Source: Bradyrhizobium sp. 138 (lineage in GTDB: Bacteria; Pseudomonadota; Alphaproteobacteria; Rhizobiales; Xanthobacteraceae). From it: a stretch of DNA of 64,000 nt. A program made the translations under genes and the position numbers. The stretch lies in NCBI RefSeq assembly GCF_023074075.1, contig NZ_JADPKT010000012.1, positions 59,492 to 123,491 on the forward strand. Reading direction: 5' to 3'. A model generated the notes under the pieces. It ran no database searches, had not been told where the DNA came from, and worked only from the letters and a program-made list of their open reading frames with translations. Each line of letters starts with the position of its first letter. Positions within the stretch are counted from its first letter, which is position 1. Positions 33,187 through 42,386 of the stretch are shown in pieces.

Positions 33187-34692
33187 GTGTCCCCATTCTC
33201 GAATCTACTGATCTTGCACAAATTGATGGCCGCGTTTGCAGCCGTGATAGCCGTTATATTTGTGAGTGGCGCAATCGTATATGACAGACTGGGCGTGATC
33301 GAAGATGCCAAAAACTGGCGTGTCCATACCACTGACGTGTTGGACACGCTAGAGATGGCGGTAGCCGCAGCGCTTGATCAAGAAACGAATCTGCGCGGTT
33401 ATTTGATCAGCGGCGACGAGAAGTTCTTGATTCCATACCGCGAGGGCGGCGACAACTTTATCGCGGCGAGCCGGAAACTTAGAGCACAGACATCGGATAA
33501 CCAAGACCAACAGAACCGGCTTGATGAATTGAACAAGCTGGCGACTATGTGGCGCATCGAGACCGCCGAGCGCGAGATCGCGCTGATGGCGAATCCCGCG
33601 ACTCGCGAGGAAGCGCGCACGTTGGAGGGGGCGACCGGCAAAGCTGCCATGGATGCAATCCGTGCCAAGGCAAATGAAATCGAGAAGGCTGAGCGCGATC
33701 TGTTGGCGAGGCGCGACGCCGTGCAGAAGCAGGCGTACGCCACTGCATACACGGCGACCGCGCTGGGCGCCGCAGCCTCGCTCCTGATCGCGGTGTTGAT
33801 GGGCATCCTACTGACGCGCGTTATCGCGACGCCGATCACCCGAATGACCGGCGCCATGACCGCACTCGCCAAGGGCGACACTAGCGTCGACGTGCCCGGG
33901 ATTGATCGGCGTGACGAAATCGGCGCGATGGCGGGTGCGGTCGAAATTTTCAGGAAGGCTGTCATTGAACGCCAAAAGACCCAGGTCGAACTCGCTCATG
34001 TTAGTCGTGTCGCGACCATTGGGCAGCTGACGGCCTCGATTGCCCATGAAGTCAATCAGCCGATCTCAGCTGTGCTCACCAATGCGGACGCCGCCTTGAA
34101 CTGGCTGGGCAATGACCCGCCCAATCTAAACAAGGCCCGCGAGTCCCTCGAGCACATTGTCGCAGATAGCCGACGAGCTGGCGAGATCGTCAACCGGATC
34201 CGCGCTATGGTCAGGAAAGCGCCGGTACCCAGAAGCCGCATCGACCTCAACGAAGCCGTGCTGGACGTCGTCGCGATGGTCCGAAGCGAGGCGGTGAGGC
34301 ATAAGATTTCGCTACAGACCCAACTGGCGGAGGACCTGCCGCAGATCGAAGGTGAGCGCATTCAGCTGCAGCAAGTGCTCCTGAATCTGATCCTCAATGC
34401 CATCGAGGCCGTGAACAGCGTTGAGGATGGCATGCGGGAGCTGCAGGTCAGTACCGAAAGAGACGTTGCGGGCGACGTACGCGTCTCCGTGCGAGACTCG
34501 GGTCCGGGGCTCGACTCGACGAGTGAAGAGCGCGTTTTCGAAGCGTTCTACACGACCAAATCGCATGGCTTAGGTATGGGCCTGGCCATCTGTCAGTCGA
34601 TCATCGCAGCTCATGGTGGACGGTTGTGGGTCACGAGGAACAAGCCTCGGGGCGCCGTCTTCCAGTTCACCCTGGCTCCCCACCAGGACTAG
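33187..34692 (+). CDS. Sensor histidine kinase (CHASE3-like, HAMP, HisKA, HATPase)
   Basis: 501 aa from the GTG at 33187 with GAGG upstream; the frame is open to 32980 but that part is poor. A first helix (LMAAFAAVIAVIFVSGAIVY) and a CHASE3-like periplasmic helical domain (ALDQETNLRGYLISGDEKFL) are followed by a second helix (TALGAAASLLIAVLMGILLT) and HAMP (ATPITRMTGAMTALAKGDTS). The phosphoacceptor is in SIAHEVNQPISAVLTNADAA; N-box NLILNAIEAV; G-boxes DSGPGL and GLGMGLAI. No response regulator gene adjoins, so its partner is encoded elsewhere. Confidence 0.9.
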   Translation: MSPFSNLLILHKLMAAFAAVIAVIFVSGAIVYDRLGVIEDAKNWRVHTTDVLDTLEMAVAAALDQETNLRGYLISGDEKFLIPYREGGDNFIAASRKLRAQTSDNQDQQNRLDELNKLATMWRIETAEREIALMANPATREEARTLEGATGKAAMDAIRAKANEIEKAERDLLARRDAVQKQAYATAYTATALGAAASLLIAVLMGILLTRVIATPITRMTGAMTALAKGDTSVDVPGIDRRDEIGAMAGAVEIFRKAVIERQKTQVELAHVSRVATIGQLTASIAHEVNQPISAVLTNADAALNWLGNDPPNLNKARESLEHIVADSRRAGEIVNRIRAMVRKAPVPRSRIDLNEAVLDVVAMVRSEAVRHKISLQTQLAEDLPQIEGERIQLQQVLLNLILNAIEAVNSVEDGMRELQVSTERDVAGDVRVSVRDSGPGLDSTSEERVFEAFYTTKSHGLGMGLAICQSIIAAHGGRLWVTRNKPRGAVFQFTLAPHQD

Positions 34693-35002
34693 GCCCCGTT
34701 TGGCCAGGGCCGGTGTGGCTGGGCGTATGCTTGGGGATTGAGCGGGGCACCGATTTGGGCTCTAGCTCGTCCAAAACAACGTCTGCTCCTGCTATGGCTA
34801 CGGAGCGCTCGGCCGCAATCACACTGACTGTCACCTGCCAAGTGTTCAAATTAAGGGGTGGGGCGCCTAAGCCGCGGTAGGCCGGCTTTTCCGTGCCACA
34901 CCGCATTACGCAGGGAGGGGCGGCTCGCGGCCTACGTGCTCCGGCGCGCTGCTATTGTGCCTCAGGTTGCCTTCGCAAATTCCGTCGAACAATGTCAGGA
35001 AA

Positions 35003-35104
35003 ATGGCGGCATTCGACATGACTGAAGACATCATAGTCCTGGGCGGCTTGGCCATCCTGTTCTGCTGGACCTACATCTGCTTGCCATTGATCTTTTACAG
35101 CTGA
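35003..35104 (+). CDS. Small membrane peptide, 33 aa
   Basis: The ATG at 35003 opens MAAFDMTEDIIVLGGLAILF, continuing CWTYICLPLIFYS to TGA. One hydrophobic helix. I recall near-identical short rhizobial membrane peptides, so it is listed despite its size. The flanks (34693-35002 and 35105-35631) hold no other supported gene. Confidence 0.4.
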   Translation: MAAFDMTEDIIVLGGLAILFCWTYICLPLIFYS

Positions 35105-35631
35105 GTAGGCGCCGGTGTGACTGAGCCGAAACATGAACTGCCGATCGAAGTTCGATTGCTGCAGTGCGACCGGCCGACCGATCAAACCAGCTGGAGCGCC
35201 GGCTATACTGTGGACAACGAGTACGACGACGAACCATCCTTGGCAGCGTCGATCCCTCGATGTGGCGCGGCGATCAGGCACGGTGGACCTCTGGTAGCAG
35301 GGTCGTGAGCAAGACGAGGAGGATTCGGGAATTGGGGATCGCGACGGCAACACGCCCTTAGCGGAGACGATTCCAGCCGACTATGGTGAAGCTCTATGGC
35401 CTGCCGGTTCCCGCCGGCGGGCTCGACGAAAAGGCCGCAGCGATTGAGACTCGCTGCGGCCTGCGCCGTGTCAAAAAGACCGGGTGAAAGAGTTAGGTGC
35501 AATATGAACGCCAGCCCCGGTTTGCCGAATTTTCCCGGCACCTCCGGTTCCGGCCACAACAAATGTGAATCAAAAGCGCCTGCGTGCCCCGAATGTCCCG
35601 AACGCCTCAGCGGCCTGTGCGACCTATTAAA

Positions 35632-35852
35632 TCATTCTGCGGCCTTCAGACCCTGTTCCGTGGGCTCGTAGCGCTGACCGTGCTTCACCAGCCAGCCACC
35701 TTCAACCATCTTCTGCGCCAAACCAGCGAACATGCCGGTTGGCTGCCGCCCGGGTGATATACGCCGTCTCTGCGCTCGACGAGAAAGCCGTAGACGCGCG
35801 CCAGCCGTAGCGGCTTGAGCATGCCGGGAATGAGGATGATGGAGTTGGTCAT
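35632..35852 (-). pseudogene. Small winged-helix-like protein, frameshifted
   Basis: Two frames join into one plausible protein: MTNSIILIPGMLKPLRLARV plus YGFLVERRDGVYHPGG, then one missing base near 35744-35752, then RQPTGMFAGLAQKMVEGGWL and KHGQRYEPTEQGLKAAE. The continuous version looks like a small winged-helix protein. A single-base error or a true mutation could explain it. 35853-36592, to its right, shows no supported gene. Confidence 0.5.
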
Positions 35853-36592
35853 TGCTTCCCAAGCGCGCGCCATGCTGAACGTTCCGAAGCGCAGCCTTGG
35901 CGACGAGGACCGAGGGCGTGGCTTACAGCTTGAGAAAGCTACGGCGAGCGGGACGAGCGGCTTCACTCTGGGCTCGCAACAAAGAAACGGCCCCAGGCCA
36001 AGGGGAAGGACCCAGGGCTGGGGCCGCTCGGGCTAACAAGTTAGATAGCCAGATGCGTCTAAAACGCATGCAGACCAAACTCGGGCAGGACGGTCACGTT
36101 CCTATTTGCGGCATCGGCTTTCGAGGCGGTTGGGGCTCCGAGGGCGACGATGCGTCGAGTCAACCTGTGAAGTTACAGGGTTACGCCTGCCTCTCGTCGA
36201 AGGTAAACCTCGGCGGGCTTCCCGTAAGCTGGTGTGCACGCGTGCGGAACGTAGCCTGGCAGGTGGTCCGTGCGACTGAAACGAAAGGGGCGTGTTGCGC
36301 CCCGCCTCGCTTAGTTCTCGTCAGGAACAGAGTCACCAATGTTCGGAAACGAACAGAACGACGCTGCGAGCTGGGAGTAAGCTCGCAATTGCTTGACCTT
36401 CCCCAAGGTCCAAGCAGACCTCCAGCGGCCCCGGCCTCCCACCCCAAAAGCCCCCCGGCCGGGGCTGTCGTCCTCCGCTATCTAAAGCCCAACCCCCGCT
36501 CGCGATGTGGTGTGTTTAGCCATAAGCAGCGCACGCCAACTACGGCGCACCACTTTCAATAGAAACTGCCGCCTCGCCATCGTATTTCTGGC

Positions 36593-36823
36593 TTGCACAG
36601 TTTTCCCCGGCTATCAGGTCAGGACTTAGCCTTCCACGTTGCGCAGTTGCCGACTCCTCGCGCCGTCCGGCCCGACACGATCGACGCGAACCTGGCCGTC
36701 GGCCGTGCCAAGGTCGATGCGAGCGATACTTTCGAGCAAGCCGCTGCGCATCTCTCGTCTCGGGAAGTCTTGTCGATCTTGAACGACGGTTCGGTGTTCT
36801 CGGCGGTGCTGCAGAAGCGATGA
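36593..36823 (+). CDS. Hypothetical protein
   Basis: About 76 aa from a TTG start. Third-codon positions are strongly G/C in this frame from 36670 on, and the protein ends DTFEQAAAHLSSREVLSILN and DGSVFSAVLQKR. The start is uncertain and it may be the remnant of a longer gene. The following 36824-37282 interval has short open frames (one ends EILEQAAETTWSQPAARGQ) but nothing I can support as intact. Confidence 0.35.
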   Translation: MHSFPRLSGQDLAFHVAQLPTPRAVRPDTIDANLAVGRAKVDASDTFEQAAAHLSSREVLSILNDGSVFSAVLQKR

Positions 36824-37282
36824 ACACGCGCCTGGTGCGCCTCGCCCGGCAGGCGCGCCTTGTTCCGGCCGGCCGACGCATCCCGTACGGACGCGGTGCG
36901 CGCGCCGACCCTGAACTCCCACGCCGAAATTCTGGAGCAAGCTGCCGAAACCACGTGGTCGCAGCCGGCGGCGCGCGGGCAGTGAGAGAGGGCGGTGCAC
37001 ACGCATCAGTTGACGCTTCCGCCAGCCGTCTTGGCGACGACAGGGCCGCCTCGGTCTGACGGCGGCTGCGCCAGCTCAGAGCAGCGCGAACACCGCAATC
37101 ACCAAGCCCAGGCTTGCGGCGGTCACGCACCAGCATGACAGTTCAAGGAGTCGCATGAAGGGCCCCCCAATGAATGGCCCTGCCGCAACGGATCCTATCC
37201 CCGGAACCCGGCAGCCGGAACCGAAACTTTTTCGTGGCTTCATGACTTCAGGACAGGGGCACTTAGGACGCGAGGCACAGCC

Positions 37283-37384
37283 ATGCCCCTCATGCCGCTG
37301 GGCGACATGTTTGCTACGGTCGCCATCATGGTCGTCGCATTCCTGGCGGAGGTCGCCTTCTTCGTGCTGCTGGGTATCTTCTGA
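37283..37384 (+). CDS. Small membrane peptide, 33 aa
   Basis: MPLMPLGDMFATVAIMVVAF followed by LAEVAFFVLLGIF and TGA: a single hydrophobic helix, comparable in size to KdpF-like peptides but with no kdp genes near. Listed because codon use fits and the neighbourhood contains many such short genes. Confidence 0.35.
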   Translation: MPLMPLGDMFATVAIMVVAFLAEVAFFVLLGIF

Positions 37385-37444
37385 GCTACGCTCCCTTGCG
37401 GCCAAATAGTTGCTCTTCAGACGGCTAACATCTCGGAACGTCCA

Positions 37445-37711
37445 ATGTCGACCTTGGCAAGGCTCCTGGCACGAAAGCAGCGGCTCATGGATCAGCTCGA
37501 GAACGATCCCGGCCCAAACGAGCGCGAGGAGATCGAGAGGGTGCTCTCGCAGATCGAAACCGCTCTGACGTGGCTCGATCCGAAGGACAACCAGTGGAGA
37601 AGGCGAGCAGCCGTGACGCCGCGGACCGGGGCGGCCCCGTTACGCGAGCCTCGTTCATCCCCGACCGCCGATCGCAGAACGGCGAGGAAAACGAGTCCGT
37701 ATCCCGATTGA
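37445..37711 (+). CDS. Small coiled-coil hypothetical protein
   Basis: 88 aa. The first 46 residues are convincing (RLLARKQRLMDQLENDPGPN, then EREEIERVLSQIETALTWLD) and resemble the protein at 41732-41929. The Arg/Pro-rich remainder has poorer coding character and may reflect a frameshift after about residue 48. Confidence 0.45.
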   Translation: MSTLARLLARKQRLMDQLENDPGPNEREEIERVLSQIETALTWLDPKDNQWRRRAAVTPRTGAAPLREPRSSPTADRRTARKTSPYPD

Positions 37712-37909
37712 GGGCCGGGCTCCGTACGGATCGAAGGATCGACGCCGCCCATCGAAATTTGGATGCCTAGGGGCCGAGCGCAAATTGGAGAACCACGACG
37801 CACCCGCCGGCGAGGAGGCAGGAAACGACTTCCAGGGTCCAGTCCGGTCTCGAACTCCCGTCAGCCACGCGTCCGATGAATTCAATCGCCTTTCTCAAAT
37901 CGCGCCTCG

Positions 37910-38119
37910 TCATTCATCGTCCGGCGGAAGCCGCTCGAGATAATTTATCCCGGTGTATGTGAGCTCGTCGGCGTCGATCTCGCGCGTTTCACCACTCCGC
38001 TGCAGGTGCCGCTCGAGCAGACATCGGCGTCCGTCCGCCGGATCGACGTCATCGTGCCTGCGCAGATACAGCGTCCACGCCGTCTCGACTGCCCGTTTCA
38101 GGGTCTGCTCTTCCGCCAT
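37910..38119 (-). CDS. Hypothetical protein
   Basis: 69 aa from the ATG at 38119 (the frame is open to 38176). EEQTLKRAVETAWTLYLRRH is helical, then DDVDPADGRRCLLERHLQ and an acidic end. Small soluble protein of a type common next to Ku in Bradyrhizobium; no function known. Confidence 0.5.
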   Translation of the reverse strand: MAEEQTLKRAVETAWTLYLRRHDDVDPADGRRCLLERHLQRSGETREIDADELTYTGINYLERLPPDDE

Positions 38120-38280
38120 CGACAAGCCTCCAGCAAAGCTGGTCCGTTTCGGGGCCCAACGCCTCCTCCAGGCCAATGTTTCCGATCTTTCCCGACCGCC
38201 TGTTCGAATTCAAAGATCGTCGCAAGGAAGCCAGGAACGTCGCGCCGTTCTGCCGGATTGATCTGCATTGGAGCCAGAAC

Positions 38281-38472
38281 ATGAACAGCCCCGATCATGA
38301 TGGCTTGTTTCGCGCGGTTCTGGACGCTCGACGAGTCCTCAGCGAGGACCAGATGGGCTCTCTGGATCCCGTCGAGACCTTGCGGCGGCTGCGGGCCGTC
38401 CTCGACGGCGACGAATTGGTCCACGCCCTGGATCGGTTGAACCGTCAACAGGTGTCCCGGCTCGAGCGCTGA
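38281..38472 (+). CDS. Hypothetical protein
   Basis: 63 aa from the ATG at 38281. HDGLFRAVLDARRVLSEDQM and DPVETLRRLRAVLDGDELVH form two helices. Codon use is good; it diverges from the gene at 37910-38119. Function unknown. Confidence 0.45.
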   Translation: MNSPDHDGLFRAVLDARRVLSEDQMGSLDPVETLRRLRAVLDGDELVHALDRLNRQQVSRLER

Positions 38473-38595
38473 GGCACTTCGCCGGCCGCTGCGAAGGGCC
38501 GCGTGACGGCCGCCTTGCCGGCCATTTTCCGGACGTTACCGTCGTCGCCTCGGAGCGGATCGACCGGGCTCCGCGAAGAGGCGCCGAAATCCGCC

Positions 38596-38841
38596 TTACA
38601 GCGCGCTCAGATCGTCCGGCACGTCGCCGAATTTCCGGATCAGCATGGCGTCGCCGAATTCGCCAGTGCTCGGATCTCCGGTCCGGCTGAATGCGACCGC
38701 GCCGGCGCAGCCCGGTTTCCGCGACAGCGCTTCGGCCCGCATGATCGCGGCGTTGGCGCTCAGACACTCCACCGCCTCGCCGGCCGCGACACCGTCGTCG
38801 GCCAGCACGAACGGCAGCGCCACGTAGTAGGCGACGTCCAT
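38596..38841 (-). CDS. Hypothetical protein
   Basis: 81 aa from the ATG at 38841 (another at 38850). MDVAYYVALPFVLADDGVAA, then AVECLSANAAIMRAEALSRK and GAVAFSRTGDPSTGEFGDA. A short alpha/beta protein I associate with Bradyrhizobium. It follows the next gene by five bases and is probably co-transcribed. Confidence 0.55.
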   Translation of the reverse strand: MDVAYYVALPFVLADDGVAAGEAVECLSANAAIMRAEALSRKPGCAGAVAFSRTGDPSTGEFGDAMLIRKFGDVPDDLSAL

Positions 38842-38846
38842 CGCGG

Positions 38847-39065
38847 TCACTCCTTGCGATCGCGCGCTCTGCGGCCGCGGCCGCGCGCGTAACCGGCCGA
38901 GACCTCGGACCGGAGCGCGTCGAGCTCGGCCTCAAGGAAATCGTTCGCCAACAGCAGCGCCTTCACCGCTTCCCGGGCGTCTGCGTCGCAGGCGGCGATG
39001 GCCTGGTCGGCCGCGGCCTCCAGATCCTCGGTGGCGGATGCGGATGGCGCGAGCTCGGCGGGCAT
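38847..39065 (-). CDS. Hypothetical protein
   Basis: 72 aa, acidic helix then basic tail: ATEDLEAAADQAIAACDADA, ANDFLEAELDALRSEVSAGY, GRGRRARDRKE. Upstream partner of the 38596 gene, and divergent from Ku with a 170-bp shared promoter region. Confidence 0.5.
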   Translation of the reverse strand: MPAELAPSASATEDLEAAADQAIAACDADAREAVKALLLANDFLEAELDALRSEVSAGYARGRGRRARDRKE

Positions 39066-39235
39066 GTCGAATGTTCCCTTTTCGTTCGCGCAGAGTCAAG
39101 CCCGTGCTGCGGATTGAGGTGGCGCAGCAGACCGAGTTGGGAATGAAATCGCAAGGGCGACGGGCAGGTGTCGGAACTGGCGCGTCTGGTTCGTCTTGAA
39201 TCCGAGCTGCCTCTGTCTGTGGAGTTCTGCGTATC

Positions 39236-40165
39236 ATGGCCCCGCGCGCCAACTGGAAAGGCTTTTTGAGGTTGTCCCTGGTGACCTGCCCGGTGGCGCT
39301 CTATCCGGCCACCTCGGAGAGCGAAAAGATCTCGTTCAACCAGCTCAACCGGTCGACCGGCCACCGCATCAAGTACCTCAAGGTCGACGCCGACACCGGC
39401 GACGAGGTGGCCAACGAAGACATCGTCAAGGGCTATGAGCTCGACAAGGGTCAGTACATCGAGGTCACGAAGGAGGAGCTCGAGGAGATCGCGCTGGAGT
39501 CCACGCGCACCATCGAGATCGATGAGTTCGTCGACAAGTCCGACATCGACCCGCGCTATCTGATCCGCCCCTACTACATTCGCCCCGACGGCAAGGTCGG
39601 CCACGATGCCTTCGCCGTGATTCGCGAGACCATCCGCGAGATGGACAAGGTCGCGATCGGGCGGGTCGTGCTGACCAACCGCGAGCACATCATCGGCCTG
39701 GAGCCGATGGGCAAGGGTCTCGTCGGCACGCTGCTGCGCTACCCTTATGAGGTCCGCAGCGAGCAGGAGTATTTCGACGAGATCCAGGACGTGAAGGTCA
39801 CCAAGGACATGCTCGATCTCGCCAAGCACATCGTGAACCAGAAGGCGGGCCAGTTCGATCCGGAGAAGTTCGAGGACCACTACGAGACCGCTCTGATCGA
39901 GCTCATCAACCAGAAGCGCGCCGGCAAGCCGATCACGCCCAAGTCGAAGCCAGTCCCCGGCAACGTCGTCGACCTGATGGAGGCGCTGCGGCGGAGCGTC
40001 GGCGGCGCTGCGGCCGAGACTGCGGCCACAAAGAAGCCGGCCAAGAAGCCGCGCAAGGCGGCGGCCGGCCAGAAGGAGATGCTGATGCCGATCGCCGGCA
40101 AGAGGCCGGCGAAAGAAGCGGTCGCCAAGAAGCCGGCGGCCAGGTCGCAGAGGAAGTCGGCTTAG
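39236..40165 (+). CDS. ku: Ku, non-homologous end-joining protein
   Basis: 309 aa. It opens with MAPRANWKGFLRLSLVTCPV, the fixed start of alphaproteobacterial Ku, and has the core beta-barrel with TGHRIKYLKVDADTGDEVAN and IEIDEFVDKSDIDPRYLIRP, then NREHIIGLEPMGKGLVGTLL. The C-terminus from about residue 255 is Lys/Ala/Pro-rich and probably extends DNA contacts. Ku dimers thread onto double-strand ends and recruit LigD; no ligD is in the window. Divergent from two small genes. Confidence 0.95.
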   Translation: MAPRANWKGFLRLSLVTCPVALYPATSESEKISFNQLNRSTGHRIKYLKVDADTGDEVANEDIVKGYELDKGQYIEVTKEELEEIALESTRTIEIDEFVDKSDIDPRYLIRPYYIRPDGKVGHDAFAVIRETIREMDKVAIGRVVLTNREHIIGLEPMGKGLVGTLLRYPYEVRSEQEYFDEIQDVKVTKDMLDLAKHIVNQKAGQFDPEKFEDHYETALIELINQKRAGKPITPKSKPVPGNVVDLMEALRRSVGGAAAETAATKKPAKKPRKAAAGQKEMLMPIAGKRPAKEAVAKKPAARSQRKSA

Positions 40166-40231
40166 TGCCCCCGCGCAGGAACCAAGCGGCCCGAACGCCG
40201 GTTGCTCCGCTACGGCCACGGGAGGATCGCC

Positions 40232-40474
40232 ATGGATATGCGGGAAACCTCTGCGATGACGGAAGCCTCCGGTCTCGTCGACGATCCGGAGGGCGCTACG
40301 CTCGTGCCAGGAGCCAAGCCTGTTGGCGAGGCAGGCAATCCACGACAGCTCCGCCCGTCCTCGGATGCCGCGATGCGCTGGACCGACCAGTTGCGCAAGG
40401 TGGCCGTGAAGGCGCCGCTGCAGTCGCTCTTTGTCGCCTTCTTGCTGGGCGTGTGGGTGGCTCGCCGGCGCTAG
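40232..40474 (+). CDS. Small C-terminally anchored protein
   Basis: 80 aa from the ATG at 40232. It is hydrophilic with one helix at the end (APLQSLFVAFLLGVWVARRR), the ElaB/YqjD-like arrangement of small membrane-tethered stress proteins. It follows Ku on the same strand. Confidence 0.5.
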   Translation: MDMRETSAMTEASGLVDDPEGATLVPGAKPVGEAGNPRQLRPSSDAAMRWTDQLRKVAVKAPLQSLFVAFLLGVWVARRR

Positions 40475-40502
40475 GAGAGCTGGCAGCCGCGGCACAAACC
40501 TG

Positions 40503-41115
40503 ATGCCCCCGAAGCTCAAGACATTTCAGGCCTCGCTGGGCTTTCTACGATCTCGCGATCGCGGCGCCCTCGATGAAGGCGGCGCTTGAGGCGTGGGGCG
40601 CAGGCAGCAATCTCTTCCATCAGGGCGCCGCCAAGGAGACCGACGATCCGGATGTGGTCGTCGCGACGATGTCGAAACCGGGCGTGGTGCTCAAGCGTCC
40701 CGCCGGATCGAACGGTCGCTTCGCCGAGCACTCCGATCTCCCGTCCAACCTGGAGTCCAGCGAAAGAGAGGGTCAGCGGGCGAGACGTCGCCCGAGGCCT
40801 GCGAAGCGAACCGCTCCGAAGATCAGCGAGCAGGCGGCCCGAAAGGCCGCGGCCGATTTCGAGAAGGAGCAGAAACGCCGCGATGCCGAGCGCCTGCGAG
40901 AACAGGCCGCCATGGCAAGGAAGCGCGAGCGGCGGGAAAAGGCAGTAGCGAAGGCGCAGGCGGCTTTCGAACGGGCAAGGGACCAACATTTGGCCAACGC
41001 GCGCGGCATCGAGGCCGAGCGTGCGGCTGTCGAAAAACAAGCTCAGGACGAGGAGAGCCGGTGGGAGAAGCAGACGGAGAAGCTCGAGGCAGCCCTCCGT
41101 CGGGCGCGCGAATAG
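40503..41115 (+). pseudogene. TolA-like coiled-coil protein, N-terminal frameshift
   Basis: The ATG at 40503 gives PPKLKTFQASLGF, then one extra base around 40541-40546 shifts the frame; the correct continuation YDLAIAAPSMKAALEAWGAG is in the frame that stays open to 41115. The rest has TDDPDVVVATMSKPGVVLKR, and a long Ala/Glu/Arg/Lys coiled coil (ADFEKEQKRRDAERLREQAA onwards). Relatives I recall start intact. It may still be translated from the ATG at 40573. Role unknown. Confidence 0.55.
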
Positions 41116-41271
41116 CGGCGGCGTAGCGCGAGCCCGGCGGTCATTGCCGATTTGTCTCGACTCGGGAACCAAACGAGCATCTACTTACGTGATCATCGCG
41201 CCGCCCTGTGGCATCTATCGGTGACTGCGAGACCGATCGCGCTCCCGCCCCCTCAAACGCGGAGAAGCGCC

Positions 41272-41466
41272 ATGCAGCGTCGGCGTTCCAAACCGCATTC
41301 ATTCGCAGAACGGCTTGCCGAGGAAAGGATCCGCCTGCAGCTATGGGCGGAGACACTACCGTCTGGCCCCGCCAAGCAGCAGTTGCTTCAAAAGATCCAG
41401 CAGATCGAAACGGCCGATCGCATCGACAAATGGCTGTCGTCGCCGGGCTTGCAGCCGCCAAGGTGA
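41272..41466 (+). CDS. Small hypothetical protein
   Basis: 64 aa from the ATG at 41272. SFAERLAEERIRLQLWAETL, then GPAKQQLLQKIQQIETADRI form two helices. The next gene starts six bases after its stop. Frequent in Bradyrhizobium stress-type gene clusters; function unknown. Confidence 0.5.
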   Translation: MQRRRSKPHSFAERLAEERIRLQLWAETLPSGPAKQQLLQKIQQIETADRIDKWLSSPGLQPPR

Positions 41467-41472
41467 CGTCCG

Positions 41473-41691
41473 ATGAAGGACATCCGAGCGCATCTGGAGA
41501 AGCTGCAGGTCCAGACCGCGGAATGCGAAATGATCAGCGACCTGGCGACTGATCCGAAGAAGCGCGAGCTGTTCACCCGGTTGGCGGACCACTTCAATAC
41601 CCTCGCCGCGGAGCTTGAGCGGGCGCTGCACGAGCAGCAGGATGGCCCTCCGAGCGGCGCCCAAGGAACATTGGAGGGCAAGAAGCATTGA
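41473..41691 (+). CDS. Small helical hypothetical protein
   Basis: 72 aa: MKDIRAHLEKLQVQTAECEM, SDLATDPKKRELFTRLADHF and NTLAAELERALHEQ. All-helical and soluble. Co-transcribed with its neighbours by spacing. Confidence 0.55.
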   Translation: MKDIRAHLEKLQVQTAECEMISDLATDPKKRELFTRLADHFNTLAAELERALHEQQDGPPSGAQGTLEGKKH

Positions 41692-41731
41692 GCCGGAAAT
41701 ACATTCCGGGGGCGACGCTTCGGAGCCGACT

Positions 41732-41929
41732 ATGCGCGGTGTCGCCGAAATTCTCGAACGTAAGCGGGAGCTGCTCGATCGACGTCAGGAAGCTGGGCCC
41801 GCACGGTTTGCCGCGGTCGAGCGCGAACTGGAGGAAATCGATGCGCTCCTGACCCGGCTGGAGTCGGGAGGCAGCATCTACCGTCCCGCAGTAGTTTCCT
41901 TATGGCCCGAATCGAAGACTACGCACTGA
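41732..41929 (+). CDS. Small helical hypothetical protein
   Basis: 65 aa from the ATG at 41732. RGVAEILERKRELLDRRQEA and FAAVERELEEIDALLTRLES are helical and resemble the N-terminal part of 37445-37711. Its last nine codons overlap the GH15 remnant that follows. Confidence 0.45.
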   Translation: MRGVAEILERKRELLDRRQEAGPARFAAVERELEEIDALLTRLESGGSIYRPAVVSLWPESKTTH

Positions 41930-42325
41930 TTGGCGACTGCGAGACCGCAGCACTGGTGGGGCTCGACTCCATCGACTGGCTTTGCCTGCCTCGATTCGAC
42001 TCCGACAGTTGCTTCGCAAGGCTGCTCGGATCCGAAAACAACGGCTTTTGGCGCGGCGCGCCCGTGGGGTCGAGCTCAGCCGAGCGCCGCTACCGGCTTG
42101 GCACGTTGATCCTGGAGACGACATTCAGAACCGTCGGCGGCAGCGTTCGTGTCACGGACTTCATGCCGCCCATCGCCTCGTTCGGATCGTCGAAGGACTC
42201 GGTGGCCGGGTCGAGATGCGGAGCGAATTGGTCGCGCGCTTCGACCACGGCGTCTCCGTGCCGTGGGTGAACCGGATGACATCGCGCAGGCGGTGGCCTG
42301 GCTGGTTTCGTCGACGGAGGGATGA
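41902..42325 (+). pseudogene. GH15 glucoamylase N-terminus fused to SDR tail, decayed
   Basis: 41902 opens MARIEDYALIGDCETAALVG and SIDWLCLPRFDSDSCFARLL, the start of GH15 glucan/trehalose hydrolases. A frameshift near 42170-42180 moves the homology to the frame reading LVRIVEGLGGRVEMRSELVA and RFDHGVSVPWV. At about 42266 it jumps to GEPDDIAQAVAWLVSSTEG, the C-terminal end of a short-chain dehydrogenase, with TGA at 42323-42325. So a deletion fused the first ~120 codons of one gene to the last ~20 of another. Confidence 0.7.
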
Positions 42326-42386
42326 GCCTCTACCCAGGATTCGCGACCGGTGGCTAATCGGGAGTCGTTCGGAAAGGAGGAGTGCT

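Noticed and set aside
35897..36562. Plus-strand open frame of 221 codons in a gene-poor stretch
   Set aside because: Composition is irregular, with no consistent third-position GC and no recognisable domain.
38963..40519. Minus-strand open frame of 518 codons
   Set aside because: It is antisense to Ku, which is certain; the long frame results from high GC at third codon positions.
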